A DNA stretch of 39,779 bases from Ruminococcus sp. (GCA_015066875.1 SVNM01000016.1:1-39779); one strand, 5' to 3'; shown: positions 1-7,631, counted from the first letter of the stretch. A program made the numbers and translations. Notes: generated by a model from the letters alone, not told the origin.

Positions 1-537
1 TATGGAGAAATCAAGCTCGGAAATAAGCTCCTCACGTGATTTCTCCATACCCTGACGTATTGAAACGCACATATTTCTGTATTCTTCGGGAGAGCCGAGA
101 GAGTAAATACAGGAGACGCTGGCAACGATGATAACATCATTTCGCTCAGCAAGAGCTGACGTAGCGGAGTGTCTCAGCTTGTCGATTTCGTCATTTATGG
201 AAGAGTCCTTTTCGATATAGCTGTCTGTACTGGGAATATAAGCTTCGGGCTGATAGTAATCGTAGTACGAGACAAAATACTCCACAGCATTTTCGGGGAA
301 GAACTCCTTGAACTCAGTACAAAGCTGAGCTGCGAGGATTTTATTATGAGCCAGCACAAGAGTAGGCTTATTGACATTAGCGATAACATTAGCCATAGTA
401 AAGGTTTTACCCGAGCCTGTAACTCCGAGCAAAATCTGTTCTTTTTTTCCTGCGAGAATACCCTCGGTAAGCTGACTGATAGCTTTAGGCTGGTCGCCGG
501 CGGGAGAGTAATAAGAATGAAGCACGAATTTATCCAT
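1..537 (-). CDS. uvrB: UvrABC excision nuclease subunit B, N-terminal part (cut by window start)
   Basis: UvrB is the DNA-damage verification helicase of nucleotide excision repair. It is loaded by UvrA and recruits UvrC. Only the first 179 codons are in the window (the family is about 660 residues). I read the reverse strand from an ATG at 537-535, preceded by a GGAGGA site (545-550 region). The protein begins [20 protein letters not shown] and has a Walker A motif GVTGSGKT at residues 38-45. It also has the beta-hairpin signature [10 protein letters not shown] that inserts between DNA strands, near residue 92. Reading stays open to base 1. A sigma-A-like -10 box and a degenerate LexA-like box lie upstream, which fits SOS control. 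Identity is very secure; the C-terminus cannot be judged. Confidence 0.97.
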   Translation of the reverse strand, partial: MDKFVLHSYYSPAGDQPKAISQLTEGILAGKKEQILLGVTGSGKTFTMANVIANVNKPTLVLAHNKILAAQLCTEFKEFFPENAVEYFVSYYDYYQPEAYIPSTDSYIEKDSSINDEIDKLRHSATSALAERNDVIIVASVSCIYSLGSPEEYRNMCVSIRQGMEKSREELISELDFSI

Positions 538-567
538 AGAAAAGTCCTCCGAAGAAATATCAATAAC

Positions 568-596
568 ATTATACCACATAATTTTAATAAAATAAA
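568..596 (-). promoter_or_regulatory. Putative uvrB promoter (extended -10)
   Basis: On the minus strand a TGG-TATAAT extended -10 box lies at 573-568, with a weak -35 candidate TTTATT at 596-591, 17 bases away. It sits about 30 bases upstream of the uvrB start codon. The -10 is strong and the -35 poor, so the exact -35 is uncertain. Confidence 0.5.
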
Positions 597-612
597 GGAG
601 TTTGAAGCGAAT

Positions 613-625
613 CGAACATATTTTC
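613..625 (-). promoter_or_regulatory. Degenerate LexA/DinR-like box upstream of uvrB
   Basis: CGAACATATTTTC resembles the Gram-positive SOS box CGAAC-RNRY-GTTYG/C. The left half matches fully and the right half is imperfect. It lies about 40 bases upstream of the uvrB -10 box. uvrB is a classic SOS gene in Firmicutes, which raises the prior, but the half-site mismatch and the distance keep this tentative. Confidence 0.3.
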
Positions 626-821
626 TTTATTTAATCAAAAATAAAGCCGTACACAATTGAAATGCACGGCAGAGAGTGTTTGTCTGCCGTAAAACCGGCA
701 GTGAAAGGTATAAAGTTCACTACAGCTTTTGCTATAGTTCTTTATGAATACAATAATACAGATTTTATGTGAGGGCTTTATGAAGAATTCGGGAAAATGT
801 GAGGTGTGACGGGAGAAAATA

Positions 822-850
822 TTGACACATCAGCGAGGATATGATAAAAT
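822..850 (+). promoter_or_regulatory. Sigma-A promoter of the radical SAM gene
   Basis: A perfect TTGACA -35 (822-827), a 17-base spacer and a TAAAAT -10 (845-850). Transcription should start near 857. The TTG of the -35 box happens to be in frame with the gene, so an automated start at 822 would lie upstream of the transcript. The ATG at 876 is the likely start. Confidence 0.85.
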
Positions 851-875
851 TTTAACAGCGGAGGTTGAGCAGATT

Positions 876-1826
876 ATGAGCAGTAATCCTTTTTTATATA
901 CACTTGACAACAAGCGTTATCATACGCTGAATTACCATAACAAACAGAAATACGGCGCAAAGGTGCACAAGGCTGTTCTTGACTGCGGATTTACCTGTCC
1001 CAACAAGGACGGCTCAAAGGGTGTGGGAGGCTGTATTTTCTGCGACGGAGGAAGCGGTTATTTCACAAGCGGAGCTATTTCCGTTACGGCTCAGCTTGAT
1101 AAAGAGACAAAGCGTATAACCTCAAAGCACGGGAAAGATGTGCTGATAACAGCCTATTTTCAGGCAAATACAAACACCTACGCTCCGGCGGAAAAGCTGA
1201 GTGAGCTTTACAGCTCTGTTCTTGCTTCGGGCAGAGTGCACGGCATTTCAATCGGTACAAGGGGAGACTGTCTCGGCGGAGAGGTCCTTGATGTTCTCTC
1301 TGAGCTTAATGAGAAAACCGAGCTTACTGTAGAGCTTGGTATGCAGAGTATGCACGACTCTACCATAGAATACATAAACCGAGGATGCAGTCACGAGGAT
1401 TTTCTTACAGGATACTTCTCGCTTAAGGAACGTGGAATACGCACCTGTATCCACATAATTAACGGACTGCCCTTTGAGACTGAGGAAATGATGAAAAAAA
1501 CAGCGTCAGAGCTTGCAAGAATGAAGCCTGACGCAGTTAAGATACAGATGTTGCACGTGATTGAGGGAACAAGGCTTGCCGATGAATACAGCAAGGGAAA
1601 GTTCAGTCTTCTGACACGTGAAGAGTACATAGACATTACCGTAAAACAGCTTGAGCTTCTGCCCGCAGAAACGGTAATAGAGCGTATAACGGGTGACGGA
1701 GACAAAACAAAGCTGATAGCTCCCCAGTGGAGTGCAGACAAAATCTCCGTACTTGGCGGAATAGACAAGCGTATGGCAGAGCTTGATACTTATCAGGGGC
1801 GTTTATACAAGCCTCAGTCCCTATGA
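876..1826 (+). CDS. Radical SAM protein, YhcC/TIGR01212 type
   Basis: A radical S-adenosylmethionine protein of the YhcC family, whose physiological substrate is not established. With the ATG at 876 the protein has 316 residues. The iron-sulfur cysteines follow the YhcC pattern: FTCPNKDG (Cys41), then GGCIFC (Cys53 and Cys56), so Cys-x11-Cys-x2-Cys. The conserved HIINGLPFET segment and the C-terminal region of the family are present. I chose 876 because a strong promoter occupies 822-850 and a GGAGG site lies at 860-864; the in-frame TTG at 822 is part of the -35 box. The 3' end overlaps the convergent PAP2 gene by 13 bases. The family assignment is firm and the biochemical role unknown. Confidence 0.92.
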   Translation: MSSNPFLYTLDNKRYHTLNYHNKQKYGAKVHKAVLDCGFTCPNKDGSKGVGGCIFCDGGSGYFTSGAISVTAQLDKETKRITSKHGKDVLITAYFQANTNTYAPAEKLSELYSSVLASGRVHGISIGTRGDCLGGEVLDVLSELNEKTELTVELGMQSMHDSTIEYINRGCSHEDFLTGYFSLKERGIRTCIHIINGLPFETEEMMKKTASELARMKPDAVKIQMLHVIEGTRLADEYSKGKFSLLTREEYIDITVKQLELLPAETVIERITGDGDKTKLIAPQWSADKISVLGGIDKRMAELDTYQGRLYKPQSL

Positions 1827-2425
1827 TTATTCATCGGGAGTTTCCTGCAACCATTTTTATCTGAAGAGCCGTGCTTTTTCACAAAGCTGTCTACCGACTT
1901 ATCAGCTAAAATAGCGGAGAAAACTCCTGCCATAGCACCTGCAAGAACATCGCTTGGATAGTGAACACCGACGTAGACTCTTGAAAGTGAAATAAGCGAG
2001 CCTGTAATAAAAGCCGGCACGCCGTATTTTTTCGGCAGAGTCATAAGAAGCAGAGTTCCCGCAGCGATGGAGCTTGTTGTATGTCCTGAAGGGAAAGACC
2101 AGTCTGTAGGGTGAGGGATAAGAGTCTGGATACCCTCAATAACATCAAAAGGACGAGGTCTTTTCACAGCATTTTTAGTTGTAAGGTTAGTGAGCACAGC
2201 GCCGATACCCTGAGAAAGTCCCAGTTTTACAGCGCACTTGCGGTATTTTTCGTTAACAGCAAGAGCAACAGCGGTACCACCCCAGAGCAGTCCCTTATCG
2301 CCCAGAGAAGTAATAAACTTCATAGTGTTGTTAAGGAAAGGCTCGCGGATATTATTCTGAATAAAGAGGAGGATATCGTCTTCGATGTTGAAGAGTCCCT
2401 CACTTGAATTGAAACTGAGAAGCAT
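1814..2425 (-). CDS. PAP2-family membrane phosphatase
   Basis: A type-2 phosphatidic acid phosphatase family protein of 203 residues. It is probably an integral membrane lipid phosphatase, acting for example on undecaprenyl diphosphate or a phospholipid precursor. The three PAP2 signature blocks are visible: KNAVKRPRP (residues 84-92), SFPSGH (residues 110-115) and SRVYVGVHYPSD (residues 148-159), which carry the phosphate-binding Lys/Arg and the catalytic His pair. Hydrophobic stretches surround the blocks. The start ATG at 2425 follows GGAGGG and a promoter at 2474-2446. It converges on and overlaps the radical SAM gene. Substrate specificity (BcrC-like or PgpB-like) cannot be read from the sequence. 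Confidence 0.9.
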   Translation of the reverse strand: MLLSFNSSEGLFNIEDDILLFIQNNIREPFLNNTMKFITSLGDKGLLWGGTAVALAVNEKYRKCAVKLGLSQGIGAVLTNLTTKNAVKRPRPFDVIEGIQTLIPHPTDWSFPSGHTTSSIAAGTLLLMTLPKKYGVPAFITGSLISLSRVYVGVHYPSDVLAGAMAGVFSAILADKSVDSFVKKHGSSDKNGCRKLPMNNHRD

Positions 2426-2445
2426 AAAATCCCTCCTTTTAAATA

Positions 2446-2474
2446 ATTATACCACAAGTAAAACAGAATTTCAA
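2446..2474 (-). promoter_or_regulatory. Promoter of the PAP2 gene
   Basis: Minus strand TTGAAA (2474-2469), a 17-base spacer, and a TATAAT (2451-2446) with an extended TGG. It lies about 20 bases upstream of the PAP2 ATG, with the ribosome binding site in between. Confidence 0.75.
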
Positions 2475-2531
2475 TGAATATTTAATAAATATTTCGCTGA
2501 AACGCCGAAAAACAGAAAGTAAGGAGAAAAA

Positions 2532-3032
2532 ATGAATAAAAGGAATATAATACTGATAGGAATGCCGGGTGTGGGAAAAAGCACCATAGGAGTAATACTT
2601 GCCAAGATACTGGGCTATAGATTTATCGACACAGACCTTATAATCCAGGAAAAAGAGGGCAGACTTCTTAAGGATATTATCGCCAATGAGGGCATTGACG
2701 GCTTTCTTGAGATTGAAAACAGAATCTGCTCAGAGCTTGAAACGGAAAAATGTGTAATTGCCACAGGAGGAAGTGCTGTTTACGGAGCTTCTGCTATGGA
2801 GCATTTCAAGGAAATAGGCACAGTTATCTACCTTCAGCTTGATTACAGAAAGCTTAAATACAGGCTGGGAAATATCAGAAACAGAGGCGTGGTTATCCGC
2901 AAGGGACAGCGTCTGTGGGACCTCTATAAAGAGCGTACAGAGCTCTATGAAAAGTATGCAGATCTGGTAATAGACGAGAATGGCTGTGGAATTGAAAAAA
3001 CAGTTAATAAAATATTAGCAAAATTACAATAA
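2532..3032 (+). CDS. Shikimate-kinase-like small-molecule kinase
   Basis: A 166-residue P-loop kinase of the shikimate kinase/AroK superfamily. Walker A is GMPGVGKST (residues 10-18) and the DTD motif is at 33-35. However, two substrate-binding features of true AroK are changed. The FR..E motif is FLEIE (58-62), so the shikimate-binding Arg is Leu; the GGG motif is GGS (79-81). The lid/C-terminal R-x-x-LY segment is kept (Arg135-Tyr139). Related proteins in Clostridia are usually annotated shikimate kinase, but the substitutions suggest another substrate. It has no aro genes around it. The ATG follows GGAG. The fold is certain and the function unsure. Confidence 0.8.
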   Translation: MNKRNIILIGMPGVGKSTIGVILAKILGYRFIDTDLIIQEKEGRLLKDIIANEGIDGFLEIENRICSELETEKCVIATGGSAVYGASAMEHFKEIGTVIYLQLDYRKLKYRLGNIRNRGVVIRKGQRLWDLYKERTELYEKYADLVIDENGCGIEKTVNKILAKLQ

Positions 3033-3045
3033 TTCATTGTTAAAG

Positions 3046-3088
3046 GTGCACAATTTTGAGGATTTGAAAAGCACTATTGTGCACAATA
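3046..3088. promoter_or_regulatory. Palindromic operator-like repeats upstream of the MinD-like gene
   Basis: GTGCACAAT at 3046-3054 is followed by a perfect 14-bp palindrome TATTGTGCACAATA at 3075-3088. A third partial TTGTGCGAA copy sits around 3097-3105, just before the -35 box at 3113. Repeated TTGTGCACAA half-sites directly upstream of a strong promoter suggest a binding site for a dimeric regulator. I do not recognise the regulator. Confidence 0.45.
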
Positions 3089-3112
3089 ATGTATTTTTGT
3101 GCGAAAACCTCT

Positions 3113-3140
3113 TTGACAAATCTGATTTTTATGGTATAAT
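3113..3140 (+). promoter_or_regulatory. Strong sigma-A promoter of the MinD-like gene
   Basis: TTGACA (3113-3118), a 16-base spacer, and TATAAT (3135-3140) with an extended TGG. This gives a leader of about 65-70 bases before the ATG at 3215. It may also drive the methylglyoxal-synthase-like gene downstream. Confidence 0.88.
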
Positions 3141-3214
3141 ATGTAATGAACTACTATATTTTATGAGTCCGGCACATCTCTCAGTTTACATAGCCGGCAC
3201 GGAAAGGATTATCA

Positions 3215-3952
3215 ATGTCAAAAATTATTGCAGTTACTTCAGGAAAAGGCGGTACAGGAAAATCAACAGTCTGTGCAGGCCTTGGTTATACACTCGCAAA
3301 GCAGGGTCACAGAACTTTAATCATCGAGCTTGACTTCGGTCTCAGATGTCTCGATATTATGTTCGGTATGGAAGGTAAGATCCAGTATGACCTCGGTGAT
3401 GTACTCAGCGGAAAGAAAAAAGTTCTCGACGCTGTATCACAGGTTCCTATGGCAAGCAACCTGAGCATACTCTGTGCTCCCAAGACTCTTACATCAGTAA
3501 CAGCAGAGCAGATTGTAGATATCTGCCGTTCAATCAAGAAGTATTTTGAGTATATCATTATAGATACAGGCGCAGGCATCAATACACACGTATTCAATAT
3601 TGTTGAACAGGCTAACCTTATTCTTGTACTTTCAACTCCCGATCCTGTTTGTATCCGTGATGCAAGCCTTATGTCAGACGAGTTCTACAACAGAGGCAAC
3701 AAGAGCCAGCGTCTTATCATCAACAAGGTAAGCAAGAAGGTTCTGGGTACAGACCTTGTTGCGCATCTTGACGAGATCATCGATAAGGTAGGCGTACAGC
3801 TTATCGGTGTAATTCCCGATGATTTCAAGCTTGTTGTTTCAACAGGTACAGGTAATCCTATGCCTACAGATTCACAGGCTCTTAAGGCGTTTGACGCAAT
3901 TTCAAAGAGACTCGGAGGAGAGTACATTCCTCTTACAGTAAAGGCTTCCTAA
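3215..3952 (+). CDS. MinD/ParA-family ATPase, MinD-like
   Basis: A deviant-Walker-A ATPase of 245 residues, closest in pattern to MinD, the septum-site ATPase. The motif SGKGGTGKST is at residues 9-18. It is followed by the MinD-style DFGLRCLD block (true MinD has D.GLRNLD) and a YDLGDVLSG block. The C-terminus ends GGEYIPLTVKAS and shows no amphipathic membrane-targeting helix, which classical MinD (about 265 residues) carries there. No minC or minE lies nearby. It may therefore be a MinD paralogue with another partner. The start follows GGAAAGG and the gene has a strong, possibly regulated promoter. The ATPase family is certain and the cell-division role is inferred. Confidence 0.8.
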   Translation: MSKIIAVTSGKGGTGKSTVCAGLGYTLAKQGHRTLIIELDFGLRCLDIMFGMEGKIQYDLGDVLSGKKKVLDAVSQVPMASNLSILCAPKTLTSVTAEQIVDICRSIKKYFEYIIIDTGAGINTHVFNIVEQANLILVLSTPDPVCIRDASLMSDEFYNRGNKSQRLIINKVSKKVLGTDLVAHLDEIIDKVGVQLIGVIPDDFKLVVSTGTGNPMPTDSQALKAFDAISKRLGGEYIPLTVKAS

Positions 3953-3997
3953 AGAAGCAAAAAAAATTATCGCTGAGCCGATGGAAAGGAAAAAAAT

Positions 3998-4399
3998 ATG
4001 ACAATAGCAATTATAGCACACGATGCCAAAAAAGAATTAATGGTTCAGTTCTGCAGTGCCTACTGCGGAATACTTTCTAAGCACAATCTCATTGCAACAA
4101 GCACTACAGGAAAGCAAGTCGGCGAAGCCACAGGTCTGCCGATAAAGAAATATCTCAGCGGTCAGGGCGGAGCAGAGCAGATTCTCGCACTTTTACAGTG
4201 TAATGAAGTTGATGTTCTCTTATTCTTCCGCGATCCTATCAATCCAAAGGTTACAGATGTACACGACATCAACCTTCTCAGACTCTGCGATGTACACAAT
4301 GTTCCGGTTGCAACAAATATCGCAACGGCAGAGGCGCTTATACTTGCTCTTGAGCGTGGTGACCTCGACTGGCGTGAAATCGGAACTCCCGGTATCTGA
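3998..4399 (+). CDS. Methylglyoxal-synthase-like protein with altered active site
   Basis: A 133-residue MGS-like-domain protein. Methylglyoxal synthase converts dihydroxyacetone phosphate to methylglyoxal and phosphate. The fold signatures are clear: IAHD (residues 6-9), TSTTG, FFRDP (76-80) and PVATN (103-107). In an ungapped alignment with the E. coli enzyme as I recall it, the catalytic Asp71 of GGDQQ corresponds to Ala59 (GGAEQ). His98 and Asp101 correspond to Thr86 and His89. The enzyme may be inactive or have another role. It lies 45 bases after the MinD-like gene, has a GGAAAGG site and is followed by a terminator, so it is probably co-transcribed with that gene. Confidence 0.8.
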   Translation: MTIAIIAHDAKKELMVQFCSAYCGILSKHNLIATSTTGKQVGEATGLPIKKYLSGQGGAEQILALLQCNEVDVLLFFRDPINPKVTDVHDINLLRLCDVHNVPVATNIATAEALILALERGDLDWREIGTPGI

Positions 4400-4403
4400 T
4401 AAT

Positions 4404-4437
4404 AATTGTCCCTGTCAAAAGGGACAATTTTCTTGTT
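4404..4437 (+). terminator. Intrinsic terminator after the MgsA-like gene
   Basis: A 10-bp stem, AATTGTCCCT (4404-4413) with AGGGACAATT (4420-4429), a six-base loop and a T-rich tail. It separates the MinD/MgsA-like unit from hisS. Confidence 0.85.
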
Positions 4438-4468
4438 AAAAACCTATATACAGAAAGGCTGAAAATCA

Positions 4469-5866
4469 ATGGCAATCAATATCAAGCGTCCCAACGGTAC
4501 TGAAGACGTTCTGCCCAAAGACGTACACAAATGGCTTACAGTAGAAAAAATCGTACGTGAGACCGCTGAAAACTTCGGCTTCGGAGAAATCAGAATTCCC
4601 ACATTTGAAAATACCGACCTGTTTATGCGCTCGGTAGGTGAGACAACTGACGTTGTTCAGAAGGAAATGTATACTGTTATGGCGAAGGAGACTAAGTTTA
4701 CTCTTCGTCCTGAGGGAACTGCGGGTACTATCCGTGCAATGCTTCAGAACGGACTCCTCAACGAGGCTCTTCCCCAGAGAGTGTTCTATATTCTTTCATG
4801 CTTCAGACATGAGCGTCCACAGGCTGGCAGACTCAGAGAATTCCACCAGTTCGGACTTGAAATGGCAGGTAGCGCTTCTCCCTGTGCCGACGCAGAGGTT
4901 ATTTCTCTTGCCAAGACTATTCTCGACAGACTTGAGCTTAAGAATATCGAGCTTTATATCAACTCTATCGGCTGTCCTGAGTGCAGAGCTAAGTATCACG
5001 AGGCATTGAGAGCCTATTTCAGCGACAGAAAGGAAGAGCTCTGCGAAACCTGTCTTTCACGTTTAGAGAAAAATCCTATGAGAATTCTTGACTGCAAGAG
5101 CCCTATCTGCGGTGATATCGCTAAGGACGCTCCGCTTATTCTGGATTATCTCTGTGAGGAGTGCAGTGACCACTTTGAAAAGCTCAAGGGCTACCTTGAT
5201 ACACTTGGTATTGAGTACAAGATCAATCCCAAAATCGTAAGAGGTCTTGATTACTATACAAAAACTGTTTTTGAGTTCGTTACAACTGAAATAGGAGCTC
5301 AGGGTACTGTCTGCGGAGGCGGACGCTATGATGGTCTTATTGAACAGCTTGGCGGACAGAAGGTTCCTGCGCTGGGATTTGCTATGGGTATCGAGAGACT
5401 TCTTCTTACAATGGAAAAACAGGGCTGTCCGTACCTTACACCCAAGACCTGCGATATTTATTTCGCTACAATGGGCGAGGAGGCTCTTATCAAGGCTATG
5501 GCTCTTGCAAAGGAACTGAGAGAGTACGGCTATCGTGCTGAATATGACGTTGTAGGCAGAGGACTTAAGGCTCAGATGAAGTACGCAAATAAAATCGGAG
5601 CTTCATTTACAATTGTTCTCGGCGATAACGAGCTTGCTGAGGGCGTTGCCAAGCTTAAGGAAATGGAGTCAGGTAAGGAAACCGCCGTTAAGCTTGACGA
5701 AAAATTCTGCGTGAATTTCGACTCGCTCTATATTGATAAAGTAATGGACAGCATTGAAGAGGCAGGCGGAGAGCTTGACCTTGGCGCACAGTTCGGATTA
5801 GACGGACACGTTCACGATGAACACTGCAACTGCGGATGCTGTAAGGAGGATACAGACAATGGCTGA
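4469..5866 (+). CDS. hisS: Histidyl-tRNA synthetase
   Basis: This class II synthetase charges tRNA-His. It has 465 residues, longer than the usual 420-430. Motif 2 (FRHERPQAGRLREFHQFG), the HisA block RGLDYYTKTVFE, the HisB block CGGGRYDGL and motif 3 (GFAMGIERLLL) are all intact. An anticodon-binding domain follows. The extra C-terminus ends in a His/Cys-rich tail, HVHDEHCNCGCC, which looks metal-binding. The start ATG follows an AAAGG site. The last 8 bases overlap aspS, whose ribosome binding site lies inside the tail-coding region. hisS-aspS pairing is common in Firmicutes. Function is secure; the tail is unusual. Confidence 0.97.
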   Translation: MAINIKRPNGTEDVLPKDVHKWLTVEKIVRETAENFGFGEIRIPTFENTDLFMRSVGETTDVVQKEMYTVMAKETKFTLRPEGTAGTIRAMLQNGLLNEALPQRVFYILSCFRHERPQAGRLREFHQFGLEMAGSASPCADAEVISLAKTILDRLELKNIELYINSIGCPECRAKYHEALRAYFSDRKEELCETCLSRLEKNPMRILDCKSPICGDIAKDAPLILDYLCEECSDHFEKLKGYLDTLGIEYKINPKIVRGLDYYTKTVFEFVTTEIGAQGTVCGGGRYDGLIEQLGGQKVPALGFAMGIERLLLTMEKQGCPYLTPKTCDIYFATMGEEALIKAMALAKELREYGYRAEYDVVGRGLKAQMKYANKIGASFTIVLGDNELAEGVAKLKEMESGKETAVKLDEKFCVNFDSLYIDKVMDSIEEAGGELDLGAQFGLDGHVHDEHCNCGCCKEDTDNG

Positions 5867-7631
5867 TAATATGAAAGGACTCAAGCGCACCTGCTACTGC
5901 GGAGAGGTATGCAATATCGGAAGTGAAGTGGTAGTTGGCGGTTTTGTTGAGAAAATACGTGATAAGGGAAGTCTTATTTTCATCGTTTTAAGAGACAGAA
6001 CAGGTGTTGTTCAGCTTACATTCGACGAGACAACAGCTCCCGAAATATTTGAAAAGGCATCAACCTGCAAGAGCGAGTACGTTCTTATGGCAAAGGGTAT
6101 CGTAAAACAGCGTGAAAGCGTTAACGATAAGCTGAAAACCGGTCAGGTAGAGATTGCCGTAACTGACCTGAGAATTCTTGCAAAGGCTCAGACACCTCCC
6201 TTTGAGATTACAAATGAAACAAAGGTCAATGAAGAGCTCAGACTGAAATACCGCTATCTTGACCTGAGAAGAGCTCCTTTACAGCAGAATATTATAAAGC
6301 GTCATCAGATTGCAAAGGTTACAAGAGAGTACTTCTACGAGAACGATTTTCTTGAGATCGAGACTCCTATGATGATGAAATCAACTCCTGAGGGAGCAAG
6401 AGACTACCTTATCCCTTCAAGAGTTCACAAGGGTAAATTCTACGCTCTGCCCCAGTCACCCCAGATTTACAAACAGCTTCTGATGATTTCGGGCTATGAC
6501 CGCTATATCCAGCTTGCAAGATGCTTCAGAGACGAGGACCTTCGTGCCGACAGACAGCCTGAGTTTACACAGGTTGACCTTGAAATGTCCTTTGTAGACG
6601 CTGAGGATATTCAGAACTGCGTGGAGGGCTATGTTCAGAGACTTTTCAAAGAGGTTCTCAATGTGGAAATTCCTCTTCCGCTTCCTAAGCTTACATTTGC
6701 AGACGCAATGAACAGATACGGCTCGGATAAGCCCGATACACGTTTCGGATTTGAAATCCAGGATATTACAGAAACAGTCAAGGATATCGACTTTGTTGTT
6801 TTCAAGGACGCTATTGCAAACGGAGGCTCTGTAAGAGCAATCAACGTTAAGAACGGCGCATCAACATATACTCGTAAGGAAATAGACAAGCTCATCGACC
6901 ATGCAAAGGGAATAGGCGCAAAGGGACTCGCTTATATCCGTTGGGCTGACGAAGCAAACTGCTCATTCAAGAAATTCCTGGGCGAAGGCGATTTAGAGCG
7001 TATCTGCTCTGCTGTAGACGCTGAAAACGGCGACCTTGTGCTCATCTGTGCAGACAAGAACAAGACAGTTCTTTCTGTTCTGGGAGCTCTCAGACTGATT
7101 ACAGCAAAGCGTCTTGACATTATTCCAGAGGACGCTTATAACTTCCTCTGGATTACAGAAATGCCATTCTTTGAGTATGACGAGGATAACGACAGCTGGG
7201 TAGCAGCTCACCACCCCTTTACAATGCCTATGGACGAGTGTATTCAGTATCTTGACACAGATCCTTCAAAGGTAAAGGCAAAGGCATGGGACCTTGTACT
7301 TAACGGTACAGAGCTTTCAAGCGGTTCAATGAGAATTACCGATTTTGAGCTTCAGCAGAAGATGTTTGAGGCTCTTGGTATGAGCGAAGAGGAAATTCAG
7401 GCTAAGTTCGGTTTCCTTGTAGACGCATACCGTTATGGAGCTCCTCCTCACGGCGGAATGGGTATCGGACTTGACAGAATTGCAATGATTATGTGTAAGT
7501 GCGACAGTCTCCGTGATGTAACAGCATTCCCCAAGGTACAGAATGCAAGCGAGCTCATGTCAGAGTGTCCTTCAACAGTAGACAAGGAAAGCCTTGATAT
7601 ACTTGGAATAGGACTTCTTGACGAAGAATAA
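5859..7631 (+). CDS. aspS: Aspartyl-tRNA synthetase
   Basis: A bacterial-type class II aspartyl-tRNA synthetase of 590 residues, the normal length. An N-terminal OB-fold anticodon-binding domain is followed by the catalytic core. The core has motif 2 FRDEDLRADRQPEFTQVDLE, an inserted GAD domain and motif 3 GMGIGLDRIAM. I chose the ATG at 5859 because AAGGAGGA lies at 5843-5850 with 8-base spacing, and because the family normally starts a few residues before the GEV segment. An in-frame ATG at 5817 lies deep inside hisS with no ribosome site. The 8-base overlap with hisS implies translational coupling. Confidence 0.97.
   Translation: MADNMKGLKRTCYCGEVCNIGSEVVVGGFVEKIRDKGSLIFIVLRDRTGVVQLTFDETTAPEIFEKASTCKSEYVLMAKGIVKQRESVNDKLKTGQVEIAVTDLRILAKAQTPPFEITNETKVNEELRLKYRYLDLRRAPLQQNIIKRHQIAKVTREYFYENDFLEIETPMMMKSTPEGARDYLIPSRVHKGKFYALPQSPQIYKQLLMISGYDRYIQLARCFRDEDLRADRQPEFTQVDLEMSFVDAEDIQNCVEGYVQRLFKEVLNVEIPLPLPKLTFADAMNRYGSDKPDTRFGFEIQDITETVKDIDFVVFKDAIANGGSVRAINVKNGASTYTRKEIDKLIDHAKGIGAKGLAYIRWADEANCSFKKFLGEGDLERICSAVDAENGDLVLICADKNKTVLSVLGALRLITAKRLDIIPEDAYNFLWITEMPFFEYDEDNDSWVAAHHPFTMPMDECIQYLDTDPSKVKAKAWDLVLNGTELSSGSMRITDFELQQKMFEALGMSEEEIQAKFGFLVDAYRYGAPPHGGMGIGLDRIAMIMCKCDSLRDVTAFPKVQNASELMSECPSTVDKESLDILGIGLLDEE

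Larger units (their letters stand above)
538..875. other. Divergent intergenic region between uvrB and the radical SAM gene
   Basis: These 338 bases hold the uvrB promoter and SOS-like box at the left and the radical SAM gene promoter at the right (822-850). In between is an 8-bp perfect stem, ACGGCAGA (666-673) with TCTGCCGT (683-690). Further GCCGT/ACGGC complementarity to the left (from about 646) could give a branched structure. Open frames here have no family resemblance and look like noise. Confidence 0.5.

Noticed and set aside
169-660. Plus-strand open frame over the uvrB start
   Set aside because: It is antisense to clearly recognised UvrB coding sequence, has no ribosome site and no family resemblance.
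3037-3333. Open frame running through the MinD-like promoter
   Set aside because: It contains the operator palindromes and the TTGACA/TATAAT promoter and then overlaps the MinD-like gene in another frame. The protein is low-quality.
4400-4468. T-box leader before hisS
   Set aside because: The gap is only 69 bases and is occupied by an intrinsic terminator of the upstream unit; no specifier stem or T-box sequence is visible.
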